Origin: DASQHL01 sp963843685
GTDB taxonomy: Bacteria > Chloroflexota > Dehalococcoidia > DSTF01 > JACRBR01
Direction: 5' to 3'
DNA: 64,000 bases
Assembly: GCA_963843685.1 (NCBI GenBank)
Contig: CAWJLO010000010.1
Span: 248,001 to 312,000 of the forward strand
Part shown: positions 27,574 through 35,744 of the stretch, piece by piece
Layout: each line of letters opens with the position of its first letter
How positions within the stretch are numbered: position 1 is the stretch's first letter
Notes under the pieces: model-generated
Told to the model about the DNA's origin: nothing
Databases searched by the model: none
What the model saw: only the letters and a program-made list of their open reading frames with translations
Position numbers and translations under genes: made by a program

Positions 27574-27603
27574 TTGCCCGGGGGCGAAGCACCGTGATAC
27601 GCT
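27574..27603 (+). promoter_or_regulatory. probable promoter of the LLM oxidoreductase operon
   Basis: TTGCCC is followed after 18 nt by TACGCT (27598-27603). The transcript would carry a leader of about 45 nt with GGAGGTG just before the GTG start at 27655. Confidence 0.4.
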
Positions 27604-27654
27604 CGGCGCCACGAGCGGAGGCACCGTTCGGGGCAGATCTGCCGGAGGTGTGGC

Positions 27655-28767
27655 GTGAAGTTCGGAATCTTCTACGAGCTGTCGGTGCCGCGGCCGTGGG
27701 ACCGCGAGGCCGAGCGCACGGTCTACATGAACGCGCTGGAGCAGGTGCGGCTGGCGGACGAGCTGGGGTTCGACCAGGTGTGGTGCGTGGAGCATCACTT
27801 CCTGGAGGAGTACTCGCACTCGTCGGCGCCGGAGCTGTTCCTGACGGCGTGCGCGATGCAGACGAAGAACATCCGCGTGGGGCATGGGATCGTGGTGTGC
27901 GTGCCGCAGTTCAACCACCCGGTGCGGATCGCCGAGCGGGCGGCGGTGCTGGACATCCTCTCGGGCGGGCGGCTGGAGATGGGGACGGGGCGCTCGGCGA
28001 CGTGGACGGAGCTGGGCGGCTTCATGGCCGACCCGGACGCGACGAAGAAGACGTGGGACGAGATCGTCCGTGCGCTGCCGAAGATGTGGACGCAGGAGCA
28101 CTACGGCCACCGGGGCGAGGCGTTCTCGATGCCGTCGCGGGCGATCCTGCCGAAGCCGTACCAGAAGCCGCACCCGCCGATGTGGGTGGCGGTGACGAGC
28201 CCGGGGACGGAGATCGACGCGGCGGAGCGGGGGCTGGGGAGCCTGGGGCTGACGTTCGGCGGCGTGGCCGAGCAGGAGAAGAAGATCGCGGAGTACAGGC
28301 GGCGGATCCGCCAGTGCGACCCGGTGGGCGAGTTCGTGAACGAGCAGGTCAACACGGTGAACTTCCTGTTCTGCGACGAGGACCTCGACACGGGCGCGAG
28401 CACCGGGCAGCGGCTGGCGGGGACGTTCGGGTACCTGGCGGCGCAGTTGCTGGCGGCGCGGGAGGCGTACCCGACACGGTCGTACCCATCGCAGGGGCTG
28501 TTGCCGCAACTGAGGCAGGAGTCGGAGAGCCCGGGCGAGCGGCGGATCCCGGAGGGGCTGTGCATCGGCGACCCGGCGCGGATCATCGAGGTGGTCAAGC
28601 GCTGGGAGTCGGTGGGGGTCGACCGGATCAACTTCCTGCTGAACTGCGTCGAGACGGTGCCGCAGGAGCAGGTGCTGGCGAGCCTGCGGCTGTTCGCGCG
28701 TGAGGTGATGCCAAAGTTCGCGGGATCGCAGGCCACGGCGACGGCTGCCGTGGCGGGAGGCGCCTGA
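27655..28767 (+). CDS. LLM class flavin-dependent oxidoreductase (luciferase-like)
   Basis: 370 residues of the bacterial luciferase-like TIM barrel family: MKFGIFYELSVPRPWDREAE, DELGFDQVWCVEHHFLEEYS, RVGHGIVVCVPQFNHPVRIA, and RLEMGTGRSATWTELGGF. These enzymes use FMN or F420; the EHHF histidine pattern suits FMN-type monooxygenases. GGAGGTG precedes the GTG start. The stop codon overlaps the next ATG (TGATG), tying it to an acetoacetate-decarboxylase-fold protein; together with the divergent P450 this suggests a small catabolic set. Confidence 0.9.
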   Translation: MKFGIFYELSVPRPWDREAERTVYMNALEQVRLADELGFDQVWCVEHHFLEEYSHSSAPELFLTACAMQTKNIRVGHGIVVCVPQFNHPVRIAERAAVLDILSGGRLEMGTGRSATWTELGGFMADPDATKKTWDEIVRALPKMWTQEHYGHRGEAFSMPSRAILPKPYQKPHPPMWVAVTSPGTEIDAAERGLGSLGLTFGGVAEQEKKIAEYRRRIRQCDPVGEFVNEQVNTVNFLFCDEDLDTGASTGQRLAGTFGYLAAQLLAAREAYPTRSYPSQGLLPQLRQESESPGERRIPEGLCIGDPARIIEVVKRWESVGVDRINFLLNCVETVPQEQVLASLRLFAREVMPKFAGSQATATAAVAGGA

Positions 28768-29519
28768 TGCCGATCTCCGGGACGCTTGAAGTCACCGGGC
28801 AGCTCGCGGATGCGCCGTTGATGGACGGCTTCAACGCCGAGCCGTGGGCGATCGCCGGCATCCAGACGCTGCAGGTGACGTTCGAGATCGACGAGCGGGC
28901 GATGCCGGGGCTGCTGCCACCGGCGCTGCATCCGACGATCCCGCCGACGGTGATCGTGACGGTAGCGAACTACCCGGAGAGCCCGGTCGGGCCGTTCACG
29001 CTGGCGCAGGTGCGGCTGGGGTGCCGGGCGGCGGCGCTGCCGCGGGGGTTCCTGCTGCGGGCGTACGCGGACACGCAGGCGGCGGCCGATGCGCTGGGGC
29101 GCAACTGGGGGTACGCGTGCGGCGTCGGTGAAGTGCGACTGCAGCGGTACCACGACCGGATTACGGGAAGCGTGAGCGTCGACAGGCGCGAGATCTTGCG
29201 GGCGTCGCTGATCGACCCGACGCCGATCTCGGGCGGCGACATCCAGTACGTGGCGAACATGAACCTGGCGCGGGTGGCGAACGAGAAGCAGGGCGCGCTG
29301 GTTCAGGTCGACCCGGAGTACACGTTCCACAAGGCGGAGCGCGGGCGGCCGGAGCTGGCGATGTTCGACCGGGCGGCGTGGCGGGCGGAGGGCGTGGACC
29401 CGGTGTGGCCGATCGTGGCGTCGTTCACGACGTGCGACAGCGGGTTCCCGCGGATCCGGTTCGTACTCGATCCCGTGCGGCCGGCGGTCGTCGGGACGCG
29501 GCGGGTCGACGGGAAGTAA
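28767..29519 (+). CDS. acetoacetate decarboxylase-like protein
   Basis: 250 residues with the acetoacetate decarboxylase fold: LQVTFEIDERAMPGLLPPAL, VIVTVANYPESPVGPFTLAQ, RGFLLRAYADTQAAADALG. The Schiff-base lysine of true acetoacetate decarboxylase (in an E-x-K-K stretch) is not evident, so it may be an aldolase-dehydratase-like or non-catalytic member, as seen in many genomes. Translationally coupled to the luciferase-like oxidoreductase. It ends 12 nt before the convergent sugar kinase gene. Confidence 0.75.
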   Translation: MPISGTLEVTGQLADAPLMDGFNAEPWAIAGIQTLQVTFEIDERAMPGLLPPALHPTIPPTVIVTVANYPESPVGPFTLAQVRLGCRAAALPRGFLLRAYADTQAAADALGRNWGYACGVGEVRLQRYHDRITGSVSVDRREILRASLIDPTPISGGDIQYVANMNLARVANEKQGALVQVDPEYTFHKAERGRPELAMFDRAAWRAEGVDPVWPIVASFTTCDSGFPRIRFVLDPVRPAVVGTRRVDGK

Positions 29520-29531
29520 GCCACTACACCA

Positions 29532-30353
29532 TCAATCGAGCGGGACCTGGTGCTCAAGCGGGTTGATGCCGGCGAGGACGGCGGCGCCGTGGCGTGCTGC
29601 GCGTTCGCACGCGTCGTGCAGCTCCGACATCCACGGGCGAGGTACCAGGTGAGGGCGGCGGCGAAGGTGTCGCCGGCACCGTAGGCGCCGACGACGTCGA
29701 CTGACTGCGGTGCGTCGAAACGCGTGACGCCGGCGGCGGTCTCGATCGTGCCGCCGCGACGCCCTTCGGTCATCACCAGCGTTCGGGGCGGGACGGCGTA
29801 GTCGGCGAGCTTGCTGCGCTCGCGGGGATCGTTCGCGCTGCCGACGACGAGATCGGCGCGGACGCCGGAGGCCGCGAGGGCGTGGGAGCGGCGGGCGGTG
29901 ACGGCGAGGAAGCGGGCCGACCGCGCGAGTTTCAGCACCTCGGGATCCTGCGCGGTGAAGTAGGCGGCATCGCACCCCGGGAGGGTGTCCCACGGGAGCG
30001 GGTCGTCGTGGCGGGGATGGAGCGGGTCGCCGATGACGAGCGATGGTGCGCTCGCCGTCGGGCGTGATGAGGACGAGGTCGCGGGTGTGGGGCTCTTCGC
30101 GGCGGGCGGCGTGGATGTGGGCGCGCGTCTCATGGATGCGGCGTTCTACGAACGTGGCGGCGTCGTCGTTGCCGAGGGCTGTGAAGAGATGGAGTTCGGC
30201 GTCGGAGCGGGAGAGCTGGAAGAAGGCGATGCCGCCGCCGCCCGCGGCGATGGCCTGTGGCTGATCGAGGTGGAGGATCTCGCCGGGGACGGGCAGGGCG
30301 GGCACCGCCGCGACAGTGACGTGCTCGACGTGTCCGATGACGGCGATGCGCAT
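29532..30353 (-). CDS. PfkB family carbohydrate kinase (frame interrupted twice)
   Basis: About 273 residues. It starts MRIAVIGHVEHVTVAAVPAL with the GEILH and AAGGGGIAFFQLSRSDAELH segments of the ribokinase fold. The frame moves at about 30050 (before IGDPLHPRHDDPLPWDTLPG) and returns near 29640, ending LHDACERAARHGAAVLAGIN. The PfkB signature 2 (VVGAYGAGDTFAAAL, with the catalytic aspartate and anion hole) is present. TACACT ends 7 nt before the ATG, as in leaderless genes. It phosphorylates a sugar or nucleoside; specificity is unknown. Confidence 0.8.
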   Translation of the reverse strand: MRIAVIGHVEHVTVAAVPALPVPGEILHLDQPQAIAAGGGGIAFFQLSRSDAELHLFTALGNDDAATFVERRIHETRAHIHAARREEPHTRDLVLITPDGERTIARHRRPAPSPPRRPAPVGHPPGVRCRLLHRAGSRGAETRAVGPLPRRHRPPLPRPRGLRRPRRSRRRQRERSPRAQQARRLRRPAPNAGDDRRASRRHDRDRRRRHAFRRTAVSRRRRRLRCRRHLRRRPHLVPRPWMSELHDACERAARHGAAVLAGINPLEHQVPLD

Positions 30354-30376
30354 GCCGAAGAGTGTAGCGACGCGGG

Positions 30377-30895
30377 TCAGCTGGCGGTTTCGATGCGGAA
30401 GACGGGGTAGGTGGCGGCGATGGGCTCGAAGTCGGCGACGGGGGCGTCCTTGTCGACGGGGATGTGGGGGCGGGCGCCGGGGGCGATCTTGACGTAGGCC
30501 TTGATGATCGGGGCGCGCCGCTCGACGGGGACTTCGACGAGATCGACCGGCTCGCGGATGCCGTGGCGGAGGATGGCGCGGCCGCCGGCGGCGCGGACGT
30601 TGCGCACCCACTCGGAGCGTTCGCCGAGCATGGATACGAGATAGCGCTCGCCCTCGTACCGGGCGATGGCGACGGGGATCGAGTGCGGCGCGCCGGTCTT
30701 TCGCCCGGCGACCTCGAGGCGCGCGAGCCACTGCGGGAAGAAGCCGAGGCCGTAGATGCGGGCCCAGAAGGCGTTGACGAAGCGACCGGCGGCAGTGGGG
30801 CGGCGATCGCGGTAGAACACGCGGTTGGGCAGGAGCAGCGAACCGCCGACGATGACGGCGAGCGGCGCAAGCACGAGGAGCAAGATGCGCTTCAT
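30377..30895 (-). CDS. Ddn/DUF385-like F420-dependent nitroreductase family protein
   Basis: 172 residues with an N-terminal hydrophobic segment (ILLLVLAPLAVIVGGSLLL) and a split-barrel domain: RLEVAGRKTGAPHSIPVAIA, GERYLVSMLGERSEWVRNVR, AGGRAILRHGIREPVDLVEV. This is the pattern of DUF385 (Ddn, deazaflavin-dependent nitroreductase) proteins that bind F420 and reduce quinones or nitro compounds. TAGGAT ends 6 nt before the ATG. Membrane anchoring by the first segment is likely. Confidence 0.8.
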   Translation of the reverse strand: MKRILLLVLAPLAVIVGGSLLLPNRVFYRDRRPTAAGRFVNAFWARIYGLGFFPQWLARLEVAGRKTGAPHSIPVAIARYEGERYLVSMLGERSEWVRNVRAAGGRAILRHGIREPVDLVEVPVERRAPIIKAYVKIAPGARPHIPVDKDAPVADFEPIAATYPVFRIETAS

Positions 30896-30974
30896 GGCCC
30901 GATCCTAGGGACGCGATCGCGTGAACGGGAGGGCCGTCTGTCTCTATTCGGCCGCGACAGGTAGGCTGGTCGCC

Positions 30975-32226
30975 ATGAAGGCGGAGCTGCTGTCTATCGG
31001 CACCGAGATCCTGCTGGGGGAGATCGTCGACACGAACGCGGCGTACATCGCGTCGCGGCTGCCGGCGCTCGGCATCGACATCTACTTCAAGGCGGTGGTC
31101 GGGGACAACCTGGAGCGGCTGACGGAGACGATCGGGCGGGCGCGCGACCGGGCGGACCTGGTGATCTGCACGGGCGGGCTGGGGCCGACGGAAGACGACC
31201 TGACGCGAGAGGCGATCTGCGCGGTGCTCGGCGAAGAGCCGGAGGTGGACGAGCAGCTGGAATCGGAGCTGCGGGCGTTCTTCCAGCGGCGCGGCTACTC
31301 GATGCCGGAGCGGAATGTGAAGCAGTGCTGGCTCATACCGTCGGCGCGGGCGATCCCGAACCCGCGAGGGACGGCGCCCGGGCTGGTGGGTGGAGCGTGA
31401 CGGGAAGATGATCATCGCCATGCCGGGGCCACCGACCGAGATGACGCGGATGTGGGAGAAGGAGGTGGCGCCGGAGCTGCTGCGGCGGAATCCGGGCTCC
31501 GTGCTCATCACGCGGACGCTGAAGACGGCGGGGATCGGCGAGGGGACGGTGGACGAGATGGTGAGCGGGCAGCTCAAGTCCACGAACCCGAGCATCGGCA
31601 TCTACGCGCGGGCGGACGGCGTGCACCTGCGGATGGCGGCGAAGGCGCCGGACGAAGAGGCGGCGTGGCGGCTGATCACGCCGGTGGAAGCGGAGCTGCG
31701 GGCGATCCTGGGGCCGTCGATCTGGGGCGCGGACGAGGACACGTTCGAGAGCGTGGTCGGCGACATCATGAAGGAGCACCGGCTTTCGCTGGCGACGATG
31801 GAGTCGTGCACAGGCGGGCTGCTGGCGAGCACGATCACCGACGTGCCGGGGTCGTCCGAGTACTTCGCGGGCGGGTTCGTGACGTACCAGACGGAGCGGA
31901 AGATCGAGCTGGGAGTGCCCGCGGAGGTGATCGAAGAGCACGGGGTGATCAGCGCGGAGTGCGCCAAAGCGATGGCGCAGGCAGCGCGCGAACGGCTGGA
32001 GGCGAGCGTCGGCGTGGGGATCACGGGGGTGGCGGGGCCGGACGAGCAGGAGGGGAAGCCCGTCGGGACGATCCATATCGCCGTGGACGCGATCTGGGCG
32101 GCGCCGCAAGCGATGACGTACGTCTTTCCGCAGGGACGCACGGCGGTGAAGCGCCGGGCTGTGACGACGGCGCTGGTGATGCTGCGTCAGTCGCTGCTGG
32201 GCTATCGGCCCGAGGCGCTGGTGTAG
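30975..32226 (+). CDS. cinA: CinA family nicotinamide mononucleotide deamidase-related protein (frame interrupted)
   Basis: About 416 residues in two domains. The N-terminal MoaB-like domain has ELLSIGTEILLGEIVDTNAA, ICTGGLGPTEDDLTREA; the frame breaks at about 31385 (GGTGGGTGG) and resumes as WVERDGKMIIAMPGPPTEMT. The C-terminal PncC domain has TMESCTGGLLASTITDVPGS, FAGGFVTYQTERKIELGVP and GVGITGVAGPDEQEGKPVG, which hydrolyses NMN to NaMN. TAGGCT ends 7 nt before the ATG at 30975, supporting this start rather than 30921. Probably salvages pyridine nucleotides. Confidence 0.9.
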
Positions 32227-32263
32227 GCCTGTTTCGGCGCGCGGCCCCTCGCTAACCTGAAGC

Positions 32264-33025
32264 ATGACGTCCAGCCTGGAAACGCTGTACTCGCACGGGG
32301 AACTGCCAATGACCATGCCCGAGACGGAGAACAAGACAGCGCTGATCATCGCGGCGCACCCGGACGACGCCGATTTCGGCGCCGCGGGCACGAGCTACCT
32401 GTGGAGCCGGGAGGGGTGGACGTTCAACTACCTCGTGTGCACGGACGGGAGCAAGGGGACGGCGGACCCGGGGATGGACCCGGCGGAGCTGATCCGGATC
32501 CGGCGGGACGAGCAGCGGGAGGCGGCGCGACGGGCAGGGGCGAAGGACGTGTTCTTCCTCGACAACGTCGACGGTGAGCTGCAGGTGACGCGCGATTTCC
32601 TGGGCGACGTGGTGCGCCACATCCGGATGCTGAAGCCATACGCGGTGTTTACGCACGACCCGGAGGCGTTTATCGTCCGCAACAGCTTCATCAATCACTC
32701 GGACCATCGGAACACGGGCCACGTAGCGATCGACGCGGTGTACCCCTCGGCGCGGGACCGGCTGAACTTCCCGGAGCACATCGCGGAGGGTCTGGAGCCG
32801 CATAACGTGAAGGAAGTCTTCATCTGGGGCACCGAGAAGGCGAACTTCGACGTCGACATCACCGACGTGGTGGAGCAGAAGGTGCACGCGCTCAACGCGC
32901 ACGTGAGCCAGGGGTTGGGCGCCGAAGATCCGAACAGCGACTTCCTGAAGTTCGTGCGGGATCGGTGGCGCGGCGACGACGGGCGCTACACGGAACGCTT
33001 CCGGCGGGTGGTGCTCTTCCGGTAA
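32264..33025 (+). CDS. PIG-L family deacetylase
   Basis: 253 residues. Zinc motif AAHPDDADFGAAG (His and Asp ligands) near the start, D-G-S-K-G-T, EQREAARRAGAKDVFFLD, and the second His region NHSDHRNTGH. The family removes N-acetyl groups from GlcNAc-type substrates, such as MshB and BshB2 in thiol biosynthesis or glycolipid precursors. The ATG at 32264 is used; one at 32309, just before the conserved core, is an alternative. Confidence 0.9.
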   Translation: MTSSLETLYSHGELPMTMPETENKTALIIAAHPDDADFGAAGTSYLWSREGWTFNYLVCTDGSKGTADPGMDPAELIRIRRDEQREAARRAGAKDVFFLDNVDGELQVTRDFLGDVVRHIRMLKPYAVFTHDPEAFIVRNSFINHSDHRNTGHVAIDAVYPSARDRLNFPEHIAEGLEPHNVKEVFIWGTEKANFDVDITDVVEQKVHALNAHVSQGLGAEDPNSDFLKFVRDRWRGDDGRYTERFRRVVLFR

Positions 33026-33026
33026 C

Positions 33027-33048
33027 GCAGGCGAGGCGCCTGCGCTCC
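33027..33048. repeat. CAGGCG/CGCCTG palindromic intergenic repeat, copy 2
   Basis: GCAGGCGAGGCGCCTGCGCTCC directly follows the PIG-L stop codon and closely matches the repeat at 263-286. It forms a short stem without a T-run. Confidence 0.45.
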
Positions 33049-33112
33049 ATCCCTTCACTCCTCGATCCACGCGTGCTACTATCGCCGACGGCGGGGCGTT
33101 GGAATCGGGGTT

Positions 33113-33676
33113 GTGGTGAAGTGGCTGGCGTACGCCCTTGCTGTCGCGCTCGCCTGTACGGGCGCGCTCACGGCACATCGTGCACTCGCGCAGACGCCCC
33201 GTGATCCGCTGATCGTGCCGGAGGAGGGGGGACAGGGGTCCCGCTTCCAGATCGTGGGCCAGATCGGCTGGACGGCAGGGTCGACGGTGACGATCGAACT
33301 GGCGTTCACGACAAGCGCCGACCCGTTGCACTACGACGGTCCATTCCAGCAGCAACGCACGGCGATGGTGCTGCGCGACGGGACGTGGAGCTTCCCGATC
33401 AGCGTGGCGGACGACGTGCTGGGGCTGCCGCTGGACGACACGCCGGGATTCATCGTCGTGCGGGCGCAGAGCGGCACGCGGGTGGCGGTCAACGCGTTCG
33501 TGTTCAGCCCGGGCGGCAAGCGGCCGGCGGGGGCGGAGGCGATCGCACACCTGGGGTTCGGGCCGAGCGACGCCGACCCGACGTTCACGGCGACAATGGC
33601 GTTGTTCTTCGCCGGCGTGGGTGCGCTGCTGCTGGCGAGCGGGACAGGACGGAGACGCGGCGGGCTCCGCGCATAG
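33113..33676 (+). CDS. exported protein of unknown function with C-terminal membrane anchor
   Basis: 187 residues. A signal peptide (LAYALAVALACTGALTAHRALAQ, cleaved after ALA) is followed by a beta-rich region (GSRFQIVGQIGWTAGSTVTI, RTAMVLRDGTWSFPI) that resembles small Ig-like modules. A second hydrophobic segment near the end (MALFFAGVGALLLASGTG, then basic residues) would anchor it to the membrane. The start is GTG at 33113 or 33116. No family is recognised. Ends 3 nt before the convergent M3 peptidase gene. Confidence 0.6.
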   Translation: MVKWLAYALAVALACTGALTAHRALAQTPRDPLIVPEEGGQGSRFQIVGQIGWTAGSTVTIELAFTTSADPLHYDGPFQQQRTAMVLRDGTWSFPISVADDVLGLPLDDTPGFIVVRAQSGTRVAVNAFVFSPGGKRPAGAEAIAHLGFGPSDADPTFTATMALFFAGVGALLLASGTGRRRGGLRA

Positions 33677-33679
33677 CGC

Positions 33680-35644
33680 CTACTCCACGTCGAGGCCGAT
33701 ATCCCTCAGGAACGCATCCATGTTCGGCTCGCGGCCGAGGAACGAGCGGACGAGCTCGTCGCCGTCGACGGCTCCGCCGCGCTCGAGGATCTTCTGCCGG
33801 TAGTCGCGGCCGGTGTCGGGATCGAGCAGGCCGGCAGCCTCGAAGCGCGTGAACATATCGTCGCCGAAGACGCGCGACCAGAGGTAGCCGTAGTAGCCGG
33901 CGTCGTAGCCGAAGAGGTGGCCGAAGCCCGACTGAAAATGGGTGTTCGGGGGATACGGGAAGCCGGTCAGCGGGTAGAACTCGGCGACGGCGCGCGTGGT
34001 GTCGCCGTCGAATCCGGCGGAGTGCAGCACGTAGTCGAGGCGCGCGAAGAAGAGCTGGCGGCGCTCGCGGATGCCGGAGCTGAGGTTCTTCGCGCGCACC
34101 ATCGCGTCGAGCAGCTCGGCGGGCAGCGGCTGTCCGGTGGCGTGATGCCGGGAGAAGCGCCCGAGTATGGCCGGATCCCAGACCCAGTGCTCCAACATCT
34201 GCGACGGCGCCTCGACGAAGTCTCGCTCTGTCGAGGTGCCGCTGAACTCGAGGTAGCGAGCGCGCGTGAGGGTCTGGTGGAGGATGTGGCCAAACTCGTG
34301 GAAGAAGGTCACGACCTCCGTGTGGCGGAGGAGCGATGGGGTGTCTGGCGTCGGCTTGGTGAAGTTGGCGACGATGGCGCTGATGGGGTGCTGGTAGGAG
34401 CCGTCGGGCAGCGTCCGGCCGCCGCGAAGCGTGAACGCCGCCGCGTGGCCGAACTTGTTGGGGCGGGGGTAGAGGTCCATGTAGAACCGGGCGAAAGGCT
34501 CCGAAGCGCCGGCATCGTAGATGTCGAAGGCCTGGACGTCCTCGTGCCAGCGCGGCGCGTCCGGGGCGGGCTGGTAGCGGATGCCGAGCAGCTCCTGCGT
34601 GACGAGAAAGAGGCCGTCGATGCAGGCTTCGAGCGGGAAGTACTTGGCGACCTCGAAGTCGTCGACGGCGTATTCGGTCTTGAGGAGGCGGTTCGTGTAG
34701 TACCACCAGTCCCAGATCTCGAGGTTGGCTTCGCCGGTGTCTTCGCGCTTGGCCTCGGCGAGGCGGGCCATGTCGGCTTCGGCCTTGAGCTTCAGGCGGA
34801 CGTCGAGATCGGCGAGGAAGCGATCGACGGCGGCGGGCGTTTTCGCCATGCGCTTCTCAAGGACGTACGCGGCCCAGGAGTCGTAGCCGAGCAGGCGGGC
34901 GATCTCACTGCGAACGCGGATCGCCTCCTCGAGTACCTTGATGTTTCCCTCGCCGCCCTTGTTCTGGTTCTTGAGGAAGATCTCGCGGCGCCACCGCCCT
35001 GATTCGGCGTTGTCCATGAACGGCATGATCTCGGGGTAATCGAGCGACACGCGGTACCTGGTCTCGCCGCCCTCTTCGACGCGCTTCAGTGCATCGATCC
35101 ATTGATCGGGCATGCCGGCGAGCTCTTTGCGCGAGACGACGATGCCGTCGTCCCACGTGTCGATGGCCTTGCGAAACTCCGTGCCGAGCTCGACGAGCCG
35201 GTTCATGAGCTGCTGGACCTGCCGGCGCTGCTCGGCCGGGAGATCGAAGCCGTTGCGGCGGTAGTCACGGAGCGCGTGGTCGACCAGCCGGCGCTCCTCA
35301 CCGGTGAGGCCGGCGGCCTCGCTCGATGCGGCGTACTCCCTGACGGCGGCGTACAGGTCCTCGCGGAAGCCGAGCTCCACGGCGTACTTGCTGAGCTTCT
35401 CGTCCCACTGGCGGGCCATCTCGCGCAGGGCGTCGTCGACCGCGACGTAGGCCATAAACGCGTAGCCGCCGTTCGCCTGCATGACGAAGTCGGAGGCGGC
35501 CTCGAGGGCGACGAAGGTGTTCTCGAAGGTGCGCGCGTCCGCGGGGGTGGCGACGATCGCGGCGATCGCCCGGTCGCAGCGATCCATCGCCTCCTGGCAG
35601 GCAGCGGCGAGGCGCTCCGGTGTCAGATTCTGGTAGTCGATCAT
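33680..35644 (-). CDS. M3 family oligoendopeptidase
   Basis: 654 residues, similar to thimet oligopeptidase / Dcp. The zinc motif is FFHEFGHILHQTL with the downstream glutamate region RDFVEAPSQMLEHW, and the substrate loop FGYDAGYYGYLWSRVFGDD is typical of M3A enzymes. No signal peptide, so cytoplasmic peptide turnover is expected. TAGGAGCC precedes the ATG at 35644; a longer reading from 35677 is not needed. Confidence 0.93.
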   Translation of the reverse strand: MIDYQNLTPERLAAACQEAMDRCDRAIAAIVATPADARTFENTFVALEAASDFVMQANGGYAFMAYVAVDDALREMARQWDEKLSKYAVELGFREDLYAAVREYAASSEAAGLTGEERRLVDHALRDYRRNGFDLPAEQRRQVQQLMNRLVELGTEFRKAIDTWDDGIVVSRKELAGMPDQWIDALKRVEEGGETRYRVSLDYPEIMPFMDNAESGRWRREIFLKNQNKGGEGNIKVLEEAIRVRSEIARLLGYDSWAAYVLEKRMAKTPAAVDRFLADLDVRLKLKAEADMARLAEAKREDTGEANLEIWDWWYYTNRLLKTEYAVDDFEVAKYFPLEACIDGLFLVTQELLGIRYQPAPDAPRWHEDVQAFDIYDAGASEPFARFYMDLYPRPNKFGHAAAFTLRGGRTLPDGSYQHPISAIVANFTKPTPDTPSLLRHTEVVTFFHEFGHILHQTLTRARYLEFSGTSTERDFVEAPSQMLEHWVWDPAILGRFSRHHATGQPLPAELLDAMVRAKNLSSGIRERRQLFFARLDYVLHSAGFDGDTTRAVAEFYPLTGFPYPPNTHFQSGFGHLFGYDAGYYGYLWSRVFGDDMFTRFEAAGLLDPDTGRDYRQKILERGGAVDGDELVRSFLGREPNMDAFLRDIGLDVE

Positions 35645-35731
35645 GCGTCGGCTCCTACGAGTGCGCTCGGGTCGCATCAGGCTAACGGCGATCGCGGGCC
35701 GCCGCTAGCCGAGGCGGCGAGCCGGTTCTGT

Positions 35732-35737
35732 TATGCT
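35732..35737 (+). promoter_or_regulatory. extended -10 box of the leaderless nitrilase promoter
   Basis: TGT-TATGCT ends 7 nt before the ATG at 35745. An ATG at 35733 lies inside this box, which argues against using it as the start. Confidence 0.5.
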
Positions 35738-35744
35738 CATCGCG

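Noticed and set aside
26349..28703. Open frame of 784 codons on the plus strand
   Set aside because: It lies opposite the cytochrome P450 and overlaps the LLM gene in another frame; composition is Gly/Ala/Arg-rich with no motif, as expected from antisense frames in GC-rich DNA.
29532..31601. 689-codon minus-strand open frame
   Set aside because: Only its last part holds true sugar-kinase segments; the rest is the shadow of cinA and the Ddn-like gene.
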